Source: Chitinophaga alhagiae (lineage in GTDB: Bacteria; Bacteroidota; Bacteroidia; Chitinophagales; Chitinophagaceae). From it: 64,000 nucleotides of DNA. The translations under genes and the position numbers were made by a program. Under the pieces are notes generated by a model that worked only from the letters and a program-made list of their open reading frames with translations, was not told the origin of the DNA and did not search any database. Below are positions 51,447 to 58,388 of the stretch, in pieces (positions within the stretch are counted from its first letter, which is position 1; each line of letters opens with the position of its first letter). The stretch is from assembly GCF_003568665.1 (NCBI RefSeq), contig NZ_QXMH01000001.1:1798001-1862000 (forward strand). The letters run 5' to 3'.

Positions 51447-52018
51447 TTTCTGATGCTTGCGCCAATTTTGTCGGCGTCTTTGTTTAGGGATGTTAATTCT
51501 TCTATCTTCTCTTTCAAAATTCTTTTTGCTTTAAACAAATTGGATTTTGAAGTGCCTTCTGAAATACCCAGCATAGCAGCAATTTCCTGGTGCTGAAAAC
51601 CTTCCATTACGTACAGGTTAAAAACAGTTTTGTAAGCAGGTGGCAGGTTTTGCACCAGAAGGAGTATTTCATCATAGGATAACTTGTCCAGGGCTTTGTC
51701 ATCAGTAACTCCCAGATCATAGGCCTGGGAAATGTCTTCGGCAAACGAAATTTTTTTCCGGCTTCGTAAATGGTCAATAGCGGTATTGGCCATTATTTTG
51801 CTGAGCCAACTTTTGAACGGCCGGGAGGTATCGTAAGAATTGATGTGGTTAAAAATTTTCAGGAAGCCATCGTTCAAGATCTCAATCGCTTCACTCTTAT
51901 TGCTCGCATAACGCAAACAGATGGCCATGGCATATCCGAAGAACTGCCGGTAAAGTGCTTCCTGGCTACCGCGCTTCCATTGCCGGCAACCTTCAATAAT
52001 GTCTGATATGTCGTGCAC
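51443..52018 (-). CDS. ECF RNA polymerase sigma factor
   Basis: A 191-residue sigma-70 family protein. Region 2 spans about 25-95 (GYAMAICLRYASNKSEAIEI, LNDGFLKIFNHINSY, KSWLSKIMANTAIDHLRSRK). Region 4 spans about 125-175 (LPPAYKTVFNLYVMEGFQHQ, EIAAMLGISEGTSKSNLFKA). There are no regions 1 or 3, as expected for ECF factors. It is first in an operon with the membrane/barrel protein. A parS-like site lies 40 nt upstream of its start codon. Confidence 0.95.
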   Translation of the reverse strand: MHDISDIIEGCRQWKRGSQEALYRQFFGYAMAICLRYASNKSEAIEILNDGFLKIFNHINSYDTSRPFKSWLSKIMANTAIDHLRSRKKISFAEDISQAYDLGVTDDKALDKLSYDEILLLVQNLPPAYKTVFNLYVMEGFQHQEIAAMLGISEGTSKSNLFKAKRILKEKIEELTSLNKDADKIGASIRK

Positions 52019-52057
52019 TCTGTTTTAGTTACGATCCTGACTCGGCACAAAACAAAA

Positions 52058-52073
52058 TGTTCCACGTGGAATA
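52058..52073. other. parS-like centromere site 1 (15/16)
   Basis: TGTTCCACGTGGAATA differs at one position from the perfect palindrome TGTTCCACGTGGAACA found at 54389 and 55381. Known: ParB binds parS sites of the form TGTTNCACGTGNAACA near chromosomal origins. It lies in the promoter region of the sigma factor gene. Confidence 0.68.
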
Positions 52074-52350
52074 TTCTGCTTTGCTAAAAGTTACTCTTCT
52101 TTTTTGATGTGGCCCTTCTTTTTCTTTTTCTCCACATTTGTACGTGTCAACAGTAATACCGGTTGCCTTTCTATATTTTTTAGGCTAAAAAATGATGTTT
52201 TTTGCGGTTGTATCCGAAAATCGCATTCTAAGGGCCTTTTTTCGTCACAAAGGTGATTTTGATACCATGTATTGCAACAGGGAGAGATCGTTGAAATTTG
52301 AGGATGTGTTTTTAAGGGTCATTATGGGCTGATTTTCAATGTTTTATTGA

Positions 52351-52382
52351 TTTTATGCATTTCCTGCAGGAAATGCATAAAA
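52351..52382. repeat. Perfect 32-bp palindrome without loop
   Basis: The half-site TTTTATGCATTTCC is followed by TGCA and the exact complement. Perfect symmetry over 32 bp, immediately beside and partly overlapping the mnmG terminator. It can form a cruciform, or be a dimeric protein-binding site. Confidence 0.8.
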
Positions 52383-52414
52383 AAAGAGATGCCTTTTTGT
52401 TGCATCTCTTTTTT
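52379..52414. terminator. Terminator of mnmG
   Basis: AAAAAGAGATGC-CTTTTTGTT-GCATCTCTTTTT stem-loop with T-runs on both sides, 20 nt beyond the mnmG stop. Confidence 0.83.
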
Positions 52415-52433
52415 TGCTGATTCTTTTGCAAAA

Positions 52434-54302
52434 TTAACGACCCATAAAAACCATCAGGATCTGCACGTCACTCGGATTTACTCCGCTGATACGGCTGGCC
52501 TGTCCTAAAGTACGTGGTTTTATTTTTATGAACTTTTGTCTTGCTTCGTTAGAGAGTGATACCAGTTTTGAATAGTCGAATGTTTCCGGTATTACCAGGT
52601 TTTCCAGTTGGCTCATTCGTTGCACCAGTTCATTTTCCTTTTCAATGTATACATCATATTTCACCTGTATCTCTACTTGCTCCATTACTTCGCGGCTATA
52701 ATCATTGAGTGCTTTTTCAACTTTCGGCAAGCTGTTTTTCATGGAAATAATATCCAGTCCCGGGCGGAGCAATACCTGGTGGGCACGTTGTTTTTGCGTG
52801 AGCGGGGCCGAGCCGTTGGCTTCCAACCAAGCGTTGGCTTCCTCCGGTTCCAGTGCCAACTCCTTCAATATGCCTTTTACCTTTTCCACACCGGCAATTT
52901 TTGAGCGTGTTCTCTCCATTCTTTCTTCCGAGGCCAGGCCCAGGCCATAGCTTTTTTCGGTAAGGCGGAGGTCCGCATTGTCTTGCCGCAGCAGTGTACG
53001 GAACTCCGCACGGGAAGTAAACATGCGGTAAGGTTCATCAGTACCTTTGTTGATCAGGTCATCTATCAGTACGCCAATGTACGCTTCACTGCGTTTGAGT
53101 ACCAGCGGTCCCTGCTCCGTTACCTTGAGGTGGGCGTTGATGCCGGCCATCAATCCCTGGCAGGCAGCTTCTTCGTAGCCGGTAGTGCCGTTAATTTGCC
53201 CCGCGAAGAACAGGTTTTCCACCTGTTTTGTTTCCAGGGAAAACTTTAGTTGCGTAGGGGGGAAGTAGTCATACTCTATGGCATACCCCGGCCGGAACAT
53301 CCTTGCATTCTCAAAACCGGGCACCATGCGCAGCGCTTTTTGCTGAACATCTTCCGGCAGGGAGGTAGAAAAACCGTTCACATAGATCTCCACTGTATTA
53401 AAACCTTCCGGTTCTACAAACAACTGGTGGCGTTCTCTTTCGGCAAAACGGTTGATTTTATCTTCAATGCTGGGGCAATAGCGGGGTCCAACACCCTGTA
53501 TTCTGCCCTGGAACATGGGGGACCGGTCAAAACCGGTGCGCAAAACATCATGAACGGCTTCACTGGTATACGTGATCCAGCAGCTCCGTTGTTGCTCAGG
53601 GCGGATCTTTTCTACGTCCATGTAAGAAAAGCCGGTCATTTCTTCATCTCCTTTCTGCTCCTCCATTTTGGAATAGTCGAGACTGCGGCCATCTATACGG
53701 GGAGGAGTACCTGTTTTAAGCCTGTCACTTTCAAAACCAAGGGTTACCAATTGCTCTGTGATACCGGTAGCGGCTTTTTCCGCTACACGGCCACCGCCAA
53801 ATTGTTTATCCCCGATATGGATTACCCCGTTCAGGAACGTGCCATTGGTAAGTACTACTGCTTTTGCCTCTATATGGTGCCCAAGACCGGTGATCACACC
53901 ATAGCACCGGCCGTTTTTTACGAGGAGGCCCTTCACCATATCCTGATAAAAATCTACTCCCGGTGTATTCTCCAGCGCTTCCCTCCATTTGGCGGCAAAT
54001 AACATGCGGTCACTCTGGGCTCTGGGGCTCCACATGGCGGGACCCTTGCTCCGGTTCAACATTCTGAACTGGATCATGGACTGGTCTGTAACAATACCAG
54101 AATATCCTCCCAATGCATCTATTTCACGTACAATTTGCCCTTTTGCAATGCCCCCCATGGCGGGGTTACAGCTCATTTGGGCAATTGTTTGCATATTCAT
54201 AGTCACCAGCAACACACGGGACCCCATGTTGGCGGCAGCAGCGGCAGCCTCACAACCGGCATGTCCGGCACCGACAATAATAGCATCGTAAGAAGGAAAC
54301 AT
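52434..54302 (-). CDS. mnmG: tRNA uridine-5-carboxymethylaminomethyl modification enzyme MnmG (GidA)
   Basis: A 622-residue FAD protein that modifies wobble U34 of tRNAs together with MnmE. The FAD site is YDAIIVGAGHAGCEAA (5-20), followed by MSCNPAMGGIAKGQIVREID, GTFLNGVIHIGDKQFGGGRV, CPSIEDKI and INGTTGYEEAACQGLMAGIN. The C-terminal domain is helical. ATG 54302 is chosen; a TTG 7 codons upstream is the only alternative. Known: gidA commonly lies near the chromosomal origin, which fits the parS sites around it. Confidence 0.97.
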   Translation of the reverse strand: MFPSYDAIIVGAGHAGCEAAAAAANMGSRVLLVTMNMQTIAQMSCNPAMGGIAKGQIVREIDALGGYSGIVTDQSMIQFRMLNRSKGPAMWSPRAQSDRMLFAAKWREALENTPGVDFYQDMVKGLLVKNGRCYGVITGLGHHIEAKAVVLTNGTFLNGVIHIGDKQFGGGRVAEKAATGITEQLVTLGFESDRLKTGTPPRIDGRSLDYSKMEEQKGDEEMTGFSYMDVEKIRPEQQRSCWITYTSEAVHDVLRTGFDRSPMFQGRIQGVGPRYCPSIEDKINRFAERERHQLFVEPEGFNTVEIYVNGFSTSLPEDVQQKALRMVPGFENARMFRPGYAIEYDYFPPTQLKFSLETKQVENLFFAGQINGTTGYEEAACQGLMAGINAHLKVTEQGPLVLKRSEAYIGVLIDDLINKGTDEPYRMFTSRAEFRTLLRQDNADLRLTEKSYGLGLASEERMERTRSKIAGVEKVKGILKELALEPEEANAWLEANGSAPLTQKQRAHQVLLRPGLDIISMKNSLPKVEKALNDYSREVMEQVEIQVKYDVYIEKENELVQRMSQLENLVIPETFDYSKLVSLSNEARQKFIKIKPRTLGQASRISGVNPSDVQILMVFMGR

Positions 54303-54388
54303 ACTTGATTTTTGAAAGTGCAAAGTTAAGTATAAAACGTGGATGGGAGGGAGGGATTTTGAAGTAACAGTGTACCTCCCATCCAGAA

Positions 54389-54404
54389 TGTTCCACGTGG
54401 AACA
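54389..54404. other. parS-like centromere site 2 (perfect)
   Basis: TGTTCCACGTGGAACA, a perfect 16-bp palindrome that extends to 20 bp (AATGTTCCACGTGGAACATT). It lies 86 nt upstream of the mnmG start. Confidence 0.82.
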
Positions 54405-55380
54405 TTGCTTATTTCCCCGGGAATTTAAGTACGAGAAAACATGGCCGTATAAGGTCTATTCAATCCAGATTAGTTTAAAACCGTATCGTTCTTAGCCTTT
54501 TTCTGTATACAGACTAAGTAAAGCGCCGGCTATCATCATTGATGTCCGTGGGCTTCTATCAAAACCTGGCTTCAATTGGCGGCATCCCTATACACCTTGG
54601 GAAGTTTCAGGTAGATAGCCCCCGTTTGAAATCCGTATATTGACTTGGATACCTTACTTGAAATGGAATTGAATACCTTATTGAGATGCTACAGCCACTG
54701 AAATAGGTTCAGCATCTTTACTCCAGACACATTGGCTCATGTAATCGCCAGCTTTAAAAGCGGGCAACAAAAGTCTTCTCTTTTAAATTTCTAACAACGT
54801 ATAAAAAACGAGCAATTATAGAGACTGTACAAGTTGTAAACAGTCCAGAAACTGACAACAGGCTGCTCAAACCACCACTTATACAGAGGGATATTCCTTA
54901 TCCTTAAGCAAATAACAAGCAGCAGGTCATGTATGCTACTATCAAAATGGCCGGTGGTCACATCAAATGTCATAGTGTATCTCTCTCAGAAAAATGCTAC
55001 GTCGCTTCTTAAAATCCTCAAATAAAAAGTAGAATATTTCTAAGGTTCCATGGAGTATACATCAATAAATTTCTCAACAAGAAAATAGTCATAAAAATAT
55101 CCGCTCCTTTTCGTTCAGATGTACCTATCCACCTTAAACCATGTATTAGCCAAGGCAACCAACCTTTCGTTTGTCAACAATCATGATTTGATGGATTTGA
55201 AGAAGAAGTCGGGGATCAATTTTTTTCTTGAGGCACAGTCAAATCTATGTATTAAATAGGGGAGACCCTATACTGCTATTATCTTCAAACCCCTCCATGA
55301 GAGACCGGCAGATAATACAATTGAATGTAAACCCATTTACCTACCGGTTCTTTTAAATGGGCCATCTTCAAAAAAAAGGA

Positions 55381-55396
55381 TGTTCCACGTGGAACA
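55381..55396. other. parS-like centromere site 3 (perfect)
   Basis: TGTTCCACGTGGAACA, a perfect 16-bp palindrome extending to 22 bp by symmetric GGA/TCC ends (55378-55399). It lies just after the ybeY stop, away from a promoter position. This argues for a centromere role rather than a gene operator. Confidence 0.85.
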
Positions 55397-55404
55397 TCCC
55401 AAAA

Positions 55405-55830
55405 TCACTTTTCAAAATATAGGTGAAGGTATTCATCTTCCTTTTGCCTCATTAACGTTTCTTCTTTCTTCGTCTTATCTCTATAACCACATAAATGCAA
55501 AGCCCCATGAAATATCACCCGGTGTAATTCATAATTTTCACTTACCTCGAAATGCTCCGCATTCTCCTTCACCCGGTCTACACTAATGTAAATTTCTCCT
55601 TCCGTAATATCAGGGTCAGCAGATAATTCAAAGGTCACAATATCTGTATAGGTATCATGTTGCAAAAATTCCTGGTTGATCTCGAGAAGATATTCATCCT
55701 TACAAAATACATATTGCAGATTAGCCAAACCCTGCTGTTCCCTTTTGAATAATTCAGTAATAAACCCCTTTAGCCGGGTCCTGTCTTTTAATCCTACCTT
55801 CACTTCATGTGCTGAGAAATATATAGCCAT
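55405..55830 (-). CDS. ybeY: Endoribonuclease YbeY
   Basis: A 141-residue protein. It has the metal-site block HGALHLCGYRD (108-118) and the preceding TDIVTFELS (62-70). Known: YbeY is a single-strand RNase needed for 16S rRNA 3' end maturation; its usual site is HGxLHLxGYDH with three His. Here the third His is Asp (D118), a difference I associate with Bacteroidota members. Downstream of it lies parS-like site 3. Confidence 0.93.
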   Translation of the reverse strand: MAIYFSAHEVKVGLKDRTRLKGFITELFKREQQGLANLQYVFCKDEYLLEINQEFLQHDTYTDIVTFELSADPDITEGEIYISVDRVKENAEHFEVSENYELHRVIFHGALHLCGYRDKTKKEETLMRQKEDEYLHLYFEK

Positions 55831-55873
55831 AATGTAAAATTATAGTGAAAATCCCGATCTACCACCGTCGTTT

Positions 55874-55904
55874 TTTGCATATTGGCCTTTGTACGATACC
55901 TTTG
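55874..55904 (+). promoter_or_regulatory. Promoter of the feoA-like gene
   Basis: TTTG at 55874-55877, 19-nt spacer, TACCTTTG at 55897-55904: a full match to the Bacteroidetes -33/-7 consensus. The ATG is 59 nt downstream. Confidence 0.75.
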
Positions 55905-55963
55905 CATTGTAATAGCTGGGGCCTTGGTCACAGACTGGTTTTTAACTCGCTCAATAAACATAT

Positions 55964-56194
55964 ATGATTAAACTTTCGTCTCTCACGATTGGCAAAAGCG
56001 CAGTGATCCGGGAATTTGCAAAAAGCGATCTCCACATAAAATTAATGGAAATGGGGTGTGTACCGGGAGAAACAGTAAAGGTTGAAAAAATTGCCCCGCT
56101 TGGTGATCCCATCTGTATTATTGTGGCCGGCTACAACTTGAGTCTCCGCAAAACAGAAGCAGATCATATTTGGGTAGAAGAAGTTGCTGTCTAG
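55964..56194 (+). CDS. feoA: FeoA domain protein
   Basis: A 76-residue SH3-like protein: LSSLTIGKSAVIREFAKSDL, KLMEMGCVPGETVKVEKIAP, LGDPICIIVAGYNLSLRKTE. This is the normal FeoA pattern, including MGCVPG and the GYxxSLR end. FeoA works with FeoB in ferrous iron uptake. In this window feoB is 28 kb away and on the opposite strand, so the two are not in one operon. Confidence 0.92.
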   Translation: MIKLSSLTIGKSAVIREFAKSDLHIKLMEMGCVPGETVKVEKIAPLGDPICIIVAGYNLSLRKTEADHIWVEEVAV

Positions 56195-56214
56195 TTCCAA
56201 CGTTCAAGATCTTA

Positions 56215-56248
56215 TAAAAGGATGCTCTTTTCAGGGGCATCCTTTTTT
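56215..56248 (+). terminator. Terminator of feoA
   Basis: AAAAGGATGC-TCTTTTCAGGG-GCATCCTTTTTT: 10-bp stem with T-run 21 nt after the stop. Confidence 0.87.
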
Positions 56249-56576
56249 GTTTCCGGGAGTTATAATAATACAATTTCGGATAATGGAGAGCAGGTTCCGT
56301 TTTAAACAACCAGAAAGGGAGACAGCTGAAACAAAAAGAACAACAGTATCCTGCCGGCTATTCCATACTCAAACAAAACAGATCCCCATCGGTAAGGTGA
56401 AAGCTTTTGGTTATTATTCATCTAGCGTTATAACAGAATGCCACAATCAATCAGCTGTTACCTTACTAAAAAAATATATACTCTCAAGCTAAAATATCCA
56501 TCTTTTAATACGTATTTATTTGTTATTCATTTATATAAATACATAAAAATACCCGTATTCATCCTAAATAGCCAAA

Positions 56577-56603
56577 GAAAAAGCTGCTTCACAAAGCAGC
56601 TTC
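56577..56603 (-). terminator. Terminator of nadA
   Basis: On the minus strand, GAAGCTGCTT-TGTG-AAGCAGCTTTTTC: 9-bp stem with T-run, 26 nt after the nadA stop. Confidence 0.83.
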
Positions 56604-56628
56604 CTCCAATCAGATTAACCTTCTATTT

Positions 56629-57636
56629 TTAAAGTCCCGCCCTGGCGCTAATCTCCAGCATACGGTCTATTGGTTTTTTGGCCGCTATCCGCAGAGATTC
56701 TTCCATGGTAATTTCCGGCTCTTCATATTCCATGCAGAGGTAAAGTTTCTCCAGCGTGTTCAATTTCATATGGGGACAATCATTGCAGGCGCACGCATTA
56801 TTAGGCGGAGCAGGTATAAAAGTCTTGGCAGGGTTCTCTTTCTGCATCTGGTGCAAAATACCTGTTTCCGTTACCACAATGTATTCCTGCGCATCATCCC
56901 GTTGTGTGAATTTCAGCAGGCCGGTAGTGGAACCTATAAAATCAGCAATGGCCAAAACCGGGGCTTCACATTCCGGATGCGCAATGATCTTTGCACCGGG
57001 ATGCCGCATTTTCAGCTTGGTGATCTTTTCCAGGCTGAAGATTTCGTGCACCATACAGGCCCCGTTCCACAACACCATGTCACGACCCGTTTTTTTGACC
57101 AAATAAGACCCGAGGTTGCGGTCTGGCGCAAAAATGATGGGCTGGTCCTTCGGCACGCTTTCAATGATTTTTTCGGCGTTGGAGCTCGTGCAAATGATAT
57201 CGCTGAGCGCTTTGATACCGGCGGAACAGTTAATATAGGAAATCACGATGTGGTCCGGGTACTGGTCCCGGAATTTTTTGAACAGCTCCGGCGGCGCACT
57301 GTCTGCCAGCGAGCAGCCGGCCTTCAGGTCCGGTAACAGCACTTTCTTCTGAGGACTGAGAATTTTGGCGGTTTCAGCCATAAAATGCACCCCGGCAAAA
57401 ACAATAATGTCTGCATCCGTTTTAGCCGCCTGCTGGCTGAGGCCTAGGCTGTCACCAATATAATCCGCCACATCCTGGATATCCGGCTCCTGGTAATAAT
57501 GCGCCAGGATGATGGCATTCTTTTCTTTTTTAAGCCGGTCTATTTCAGCAAAAAGATCCAGCTGAACATCCACCTCCATATCCAGAAATCCTTTTTTCTG
57601 CAAATTTTTTTTTGCTTCCGTTAATGCCGTAATCAT
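56629..57636 (-). CDS. nadA: Quinolinate synthase NadA
   Basis: A 335-residue [4Fe-4S] enzyme condensing iminoaspartate with dihydroxyacetone phosphate to quinolinate, for NAD synthesis. Features: [20 protein letters not shown] (44-63), [14 protein letters not shown], three cluster Cys at about C108 (LKAGCSL), C194 (NGACMVHE) and C287 (CNDCPHM), and CTSSNAEKI. Length fits the short NadA form. Its start borders the origin-like region. Confidence 0.97.
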   Translation of the reverse strand: MITALTEAKKNLQKKGFLDMEVDVQLDLFAEIDRLKKEKNAIILAHYYQEPDIQDVADYIGDSLGLSQQAAKTDADIIVFAGVHFMAETAKILSPQKKVLLPDLKAGCSLADSAPPELFKKFRDQYPDHIVISYINCSAGIKALSDIICTSSNAEKIIESVPKDQPIIFAPDRNLGSYLVKKTGRDMVLWNGACMVHEIFSLEKITKLKMRHPGAKIIAHPECEAPVLAIADFIGSTTGLLKFTQRDDAQEYIVVTETGILHQMQKENPAKTFIPAPPNNACACNDCPHMKLNTLEKLYLCMEYEEPEITMEESLRIAAKKPIDRMLEISARAGL

Positions 57637-58388
57637 ACACTATAATTTTTTTTCTTTTTAAAAAAGAAGAAAAGCCCACTACTACTAGGGGTGTGAATAT
57701 GGGGGAAACTCATTTTCCTGACCATATACAAATGTAGTTGTTATTATTTTTTCTGCCGCTATCCACATGAAATTAACAGCGTATTTTGGCGCTGCTGCTG
57801 AATTTGAGCGGCTTTATCCACAGTGTTGACAGGGAAATGAGTGAACAACTTTTCCGGCTTGTGAGTATTAAGAAAATGTTAAAACAGGCCGGTTATCCAC
57901 CTCGGAAATTACCGGACAAACTCCCGGAAGAATAACAAATTTAGTTTTACCTACTCCGGCCGCCTCCATTTCCCACAAAAAACAGGGTTTACCCCATGGT
58001 TATTAACAGCTTTTGTGGAAAAATTACCTCACCTCGCTGAAATCTCCCGCCATCAAAAATTTTCCGGTTTCACGTGGCAGTATCCACAAATTGTTGTGGA
58101 TTATACAACCTATATCCTTATTTTGTGGATAACCAATACCTGCATTTTACGGGTTTCTTTGCCGGAAACAGCCTAATGACGGACTTTGAACTGGATGTAT
58201 AACAACCAATACCTGTGCATTAAATTAAACCAACATGTGGAAAAAGTGTGAATGAAGCCAAAAACCGGGACCTCCAAATACCGCGTAAACCCTTTACTGT
58301 ATTGGCTTTGGAGCAATTAAAAGCGATTTTGCAGTTACAACTATTTTATTCTATTTTTGCTACCTCTAAAATTTAGACAATATATTAT
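57637..58388. other. Putative chromosomal replication origin (oriC) with DnaA-box cluster
   Basis: 752 bp without a gene. Matches to TTATCCACA: perfect at 57814-57822 (+) and 58124-58132 (-); one mismatch at 57759-57767 (+), 57893-57901 (+), 58014-58022 (-), 58080-58088 (+), 58095-58103 (-) and 58236-58244 (-). AT-rich stretches at about 57740-57752 and 58218-58232 could unwind. Known: oriC regions have clustered DnaA boxes plus an AT-rich unwinding element in an intergenic gap. parS-like sites 2.3-5.6 kb away and mnmG nearby support the call. No dnaA in the window, as is usual in many Bacteroidota origins. Confidence 0.75.
58328..58359 (+). promoter_or_regulatory. Promoter of the PpiD-type foldase gene
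   Basis: TTTG at 58328-58331, 20-nt spacer, TATTTTTG at 58352-58359: full Bacteroidetes consensus at the right edge of the origin-like region, 29 nt before the ATG. Confidence 0.75.

Larger units (their letters stand above)
52019..52433. other. Spacer between sigma factor and mnmG genes
   Basis: 415 bp without a gene. From left to right: parS-like site 1 (52058-52073), AT-rich sequence with no assignable promoter, a 32-bp palindrome (52351-52382) and the mnmG terminator (52379-52414). Confidence 0.7.
54303..55404. other. 1.1-kb gene-free region holding two perfect parS-like sites
   Basis: Between mnmG and ybeY. Only short frames without homology signs (for example a 60-codon one on the minus strand). 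The sites at 54389 and 55381 bracket it. A short stem GATGCT/AGCATC occurs at about 54684-54713. No tRNA, transposase or terminator recognised. Base composition is more AT-rich than the neighbours. Confidence 0.65.
56195..56628. other. Spacer between feoA and nadA
   Basis: 434 bp, AT-rich in its second half. It holds the feoA terminator (56215-56248) and the nadA terminator (56577-56603). A 102-codon frame on the plus strand overlaps the feoA end and the terminator and is not convincing. Confidence 0.65.

Noticed and set aside
55380..55586. Frame starting MFHVEH on the plus strand
   Set aside because: The first codons are simply the parS-like palindrome read as protein and the frame runs antisense to ybeY. 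A start within a palindrome is not evidence of a gene.
56184..56492. 102-codon frame after feoA
   Set aside because: Crosses the feoA stop and its terminator hairpin; composition not coding-like.
58066..58081. Degenerate parS-like stretch inside the origin region (GGTTTCACGTGGCAGT)
   Set aside because: Only the core CACGTG and part of one arm match (about 11 of 16), below what I would count as a site.
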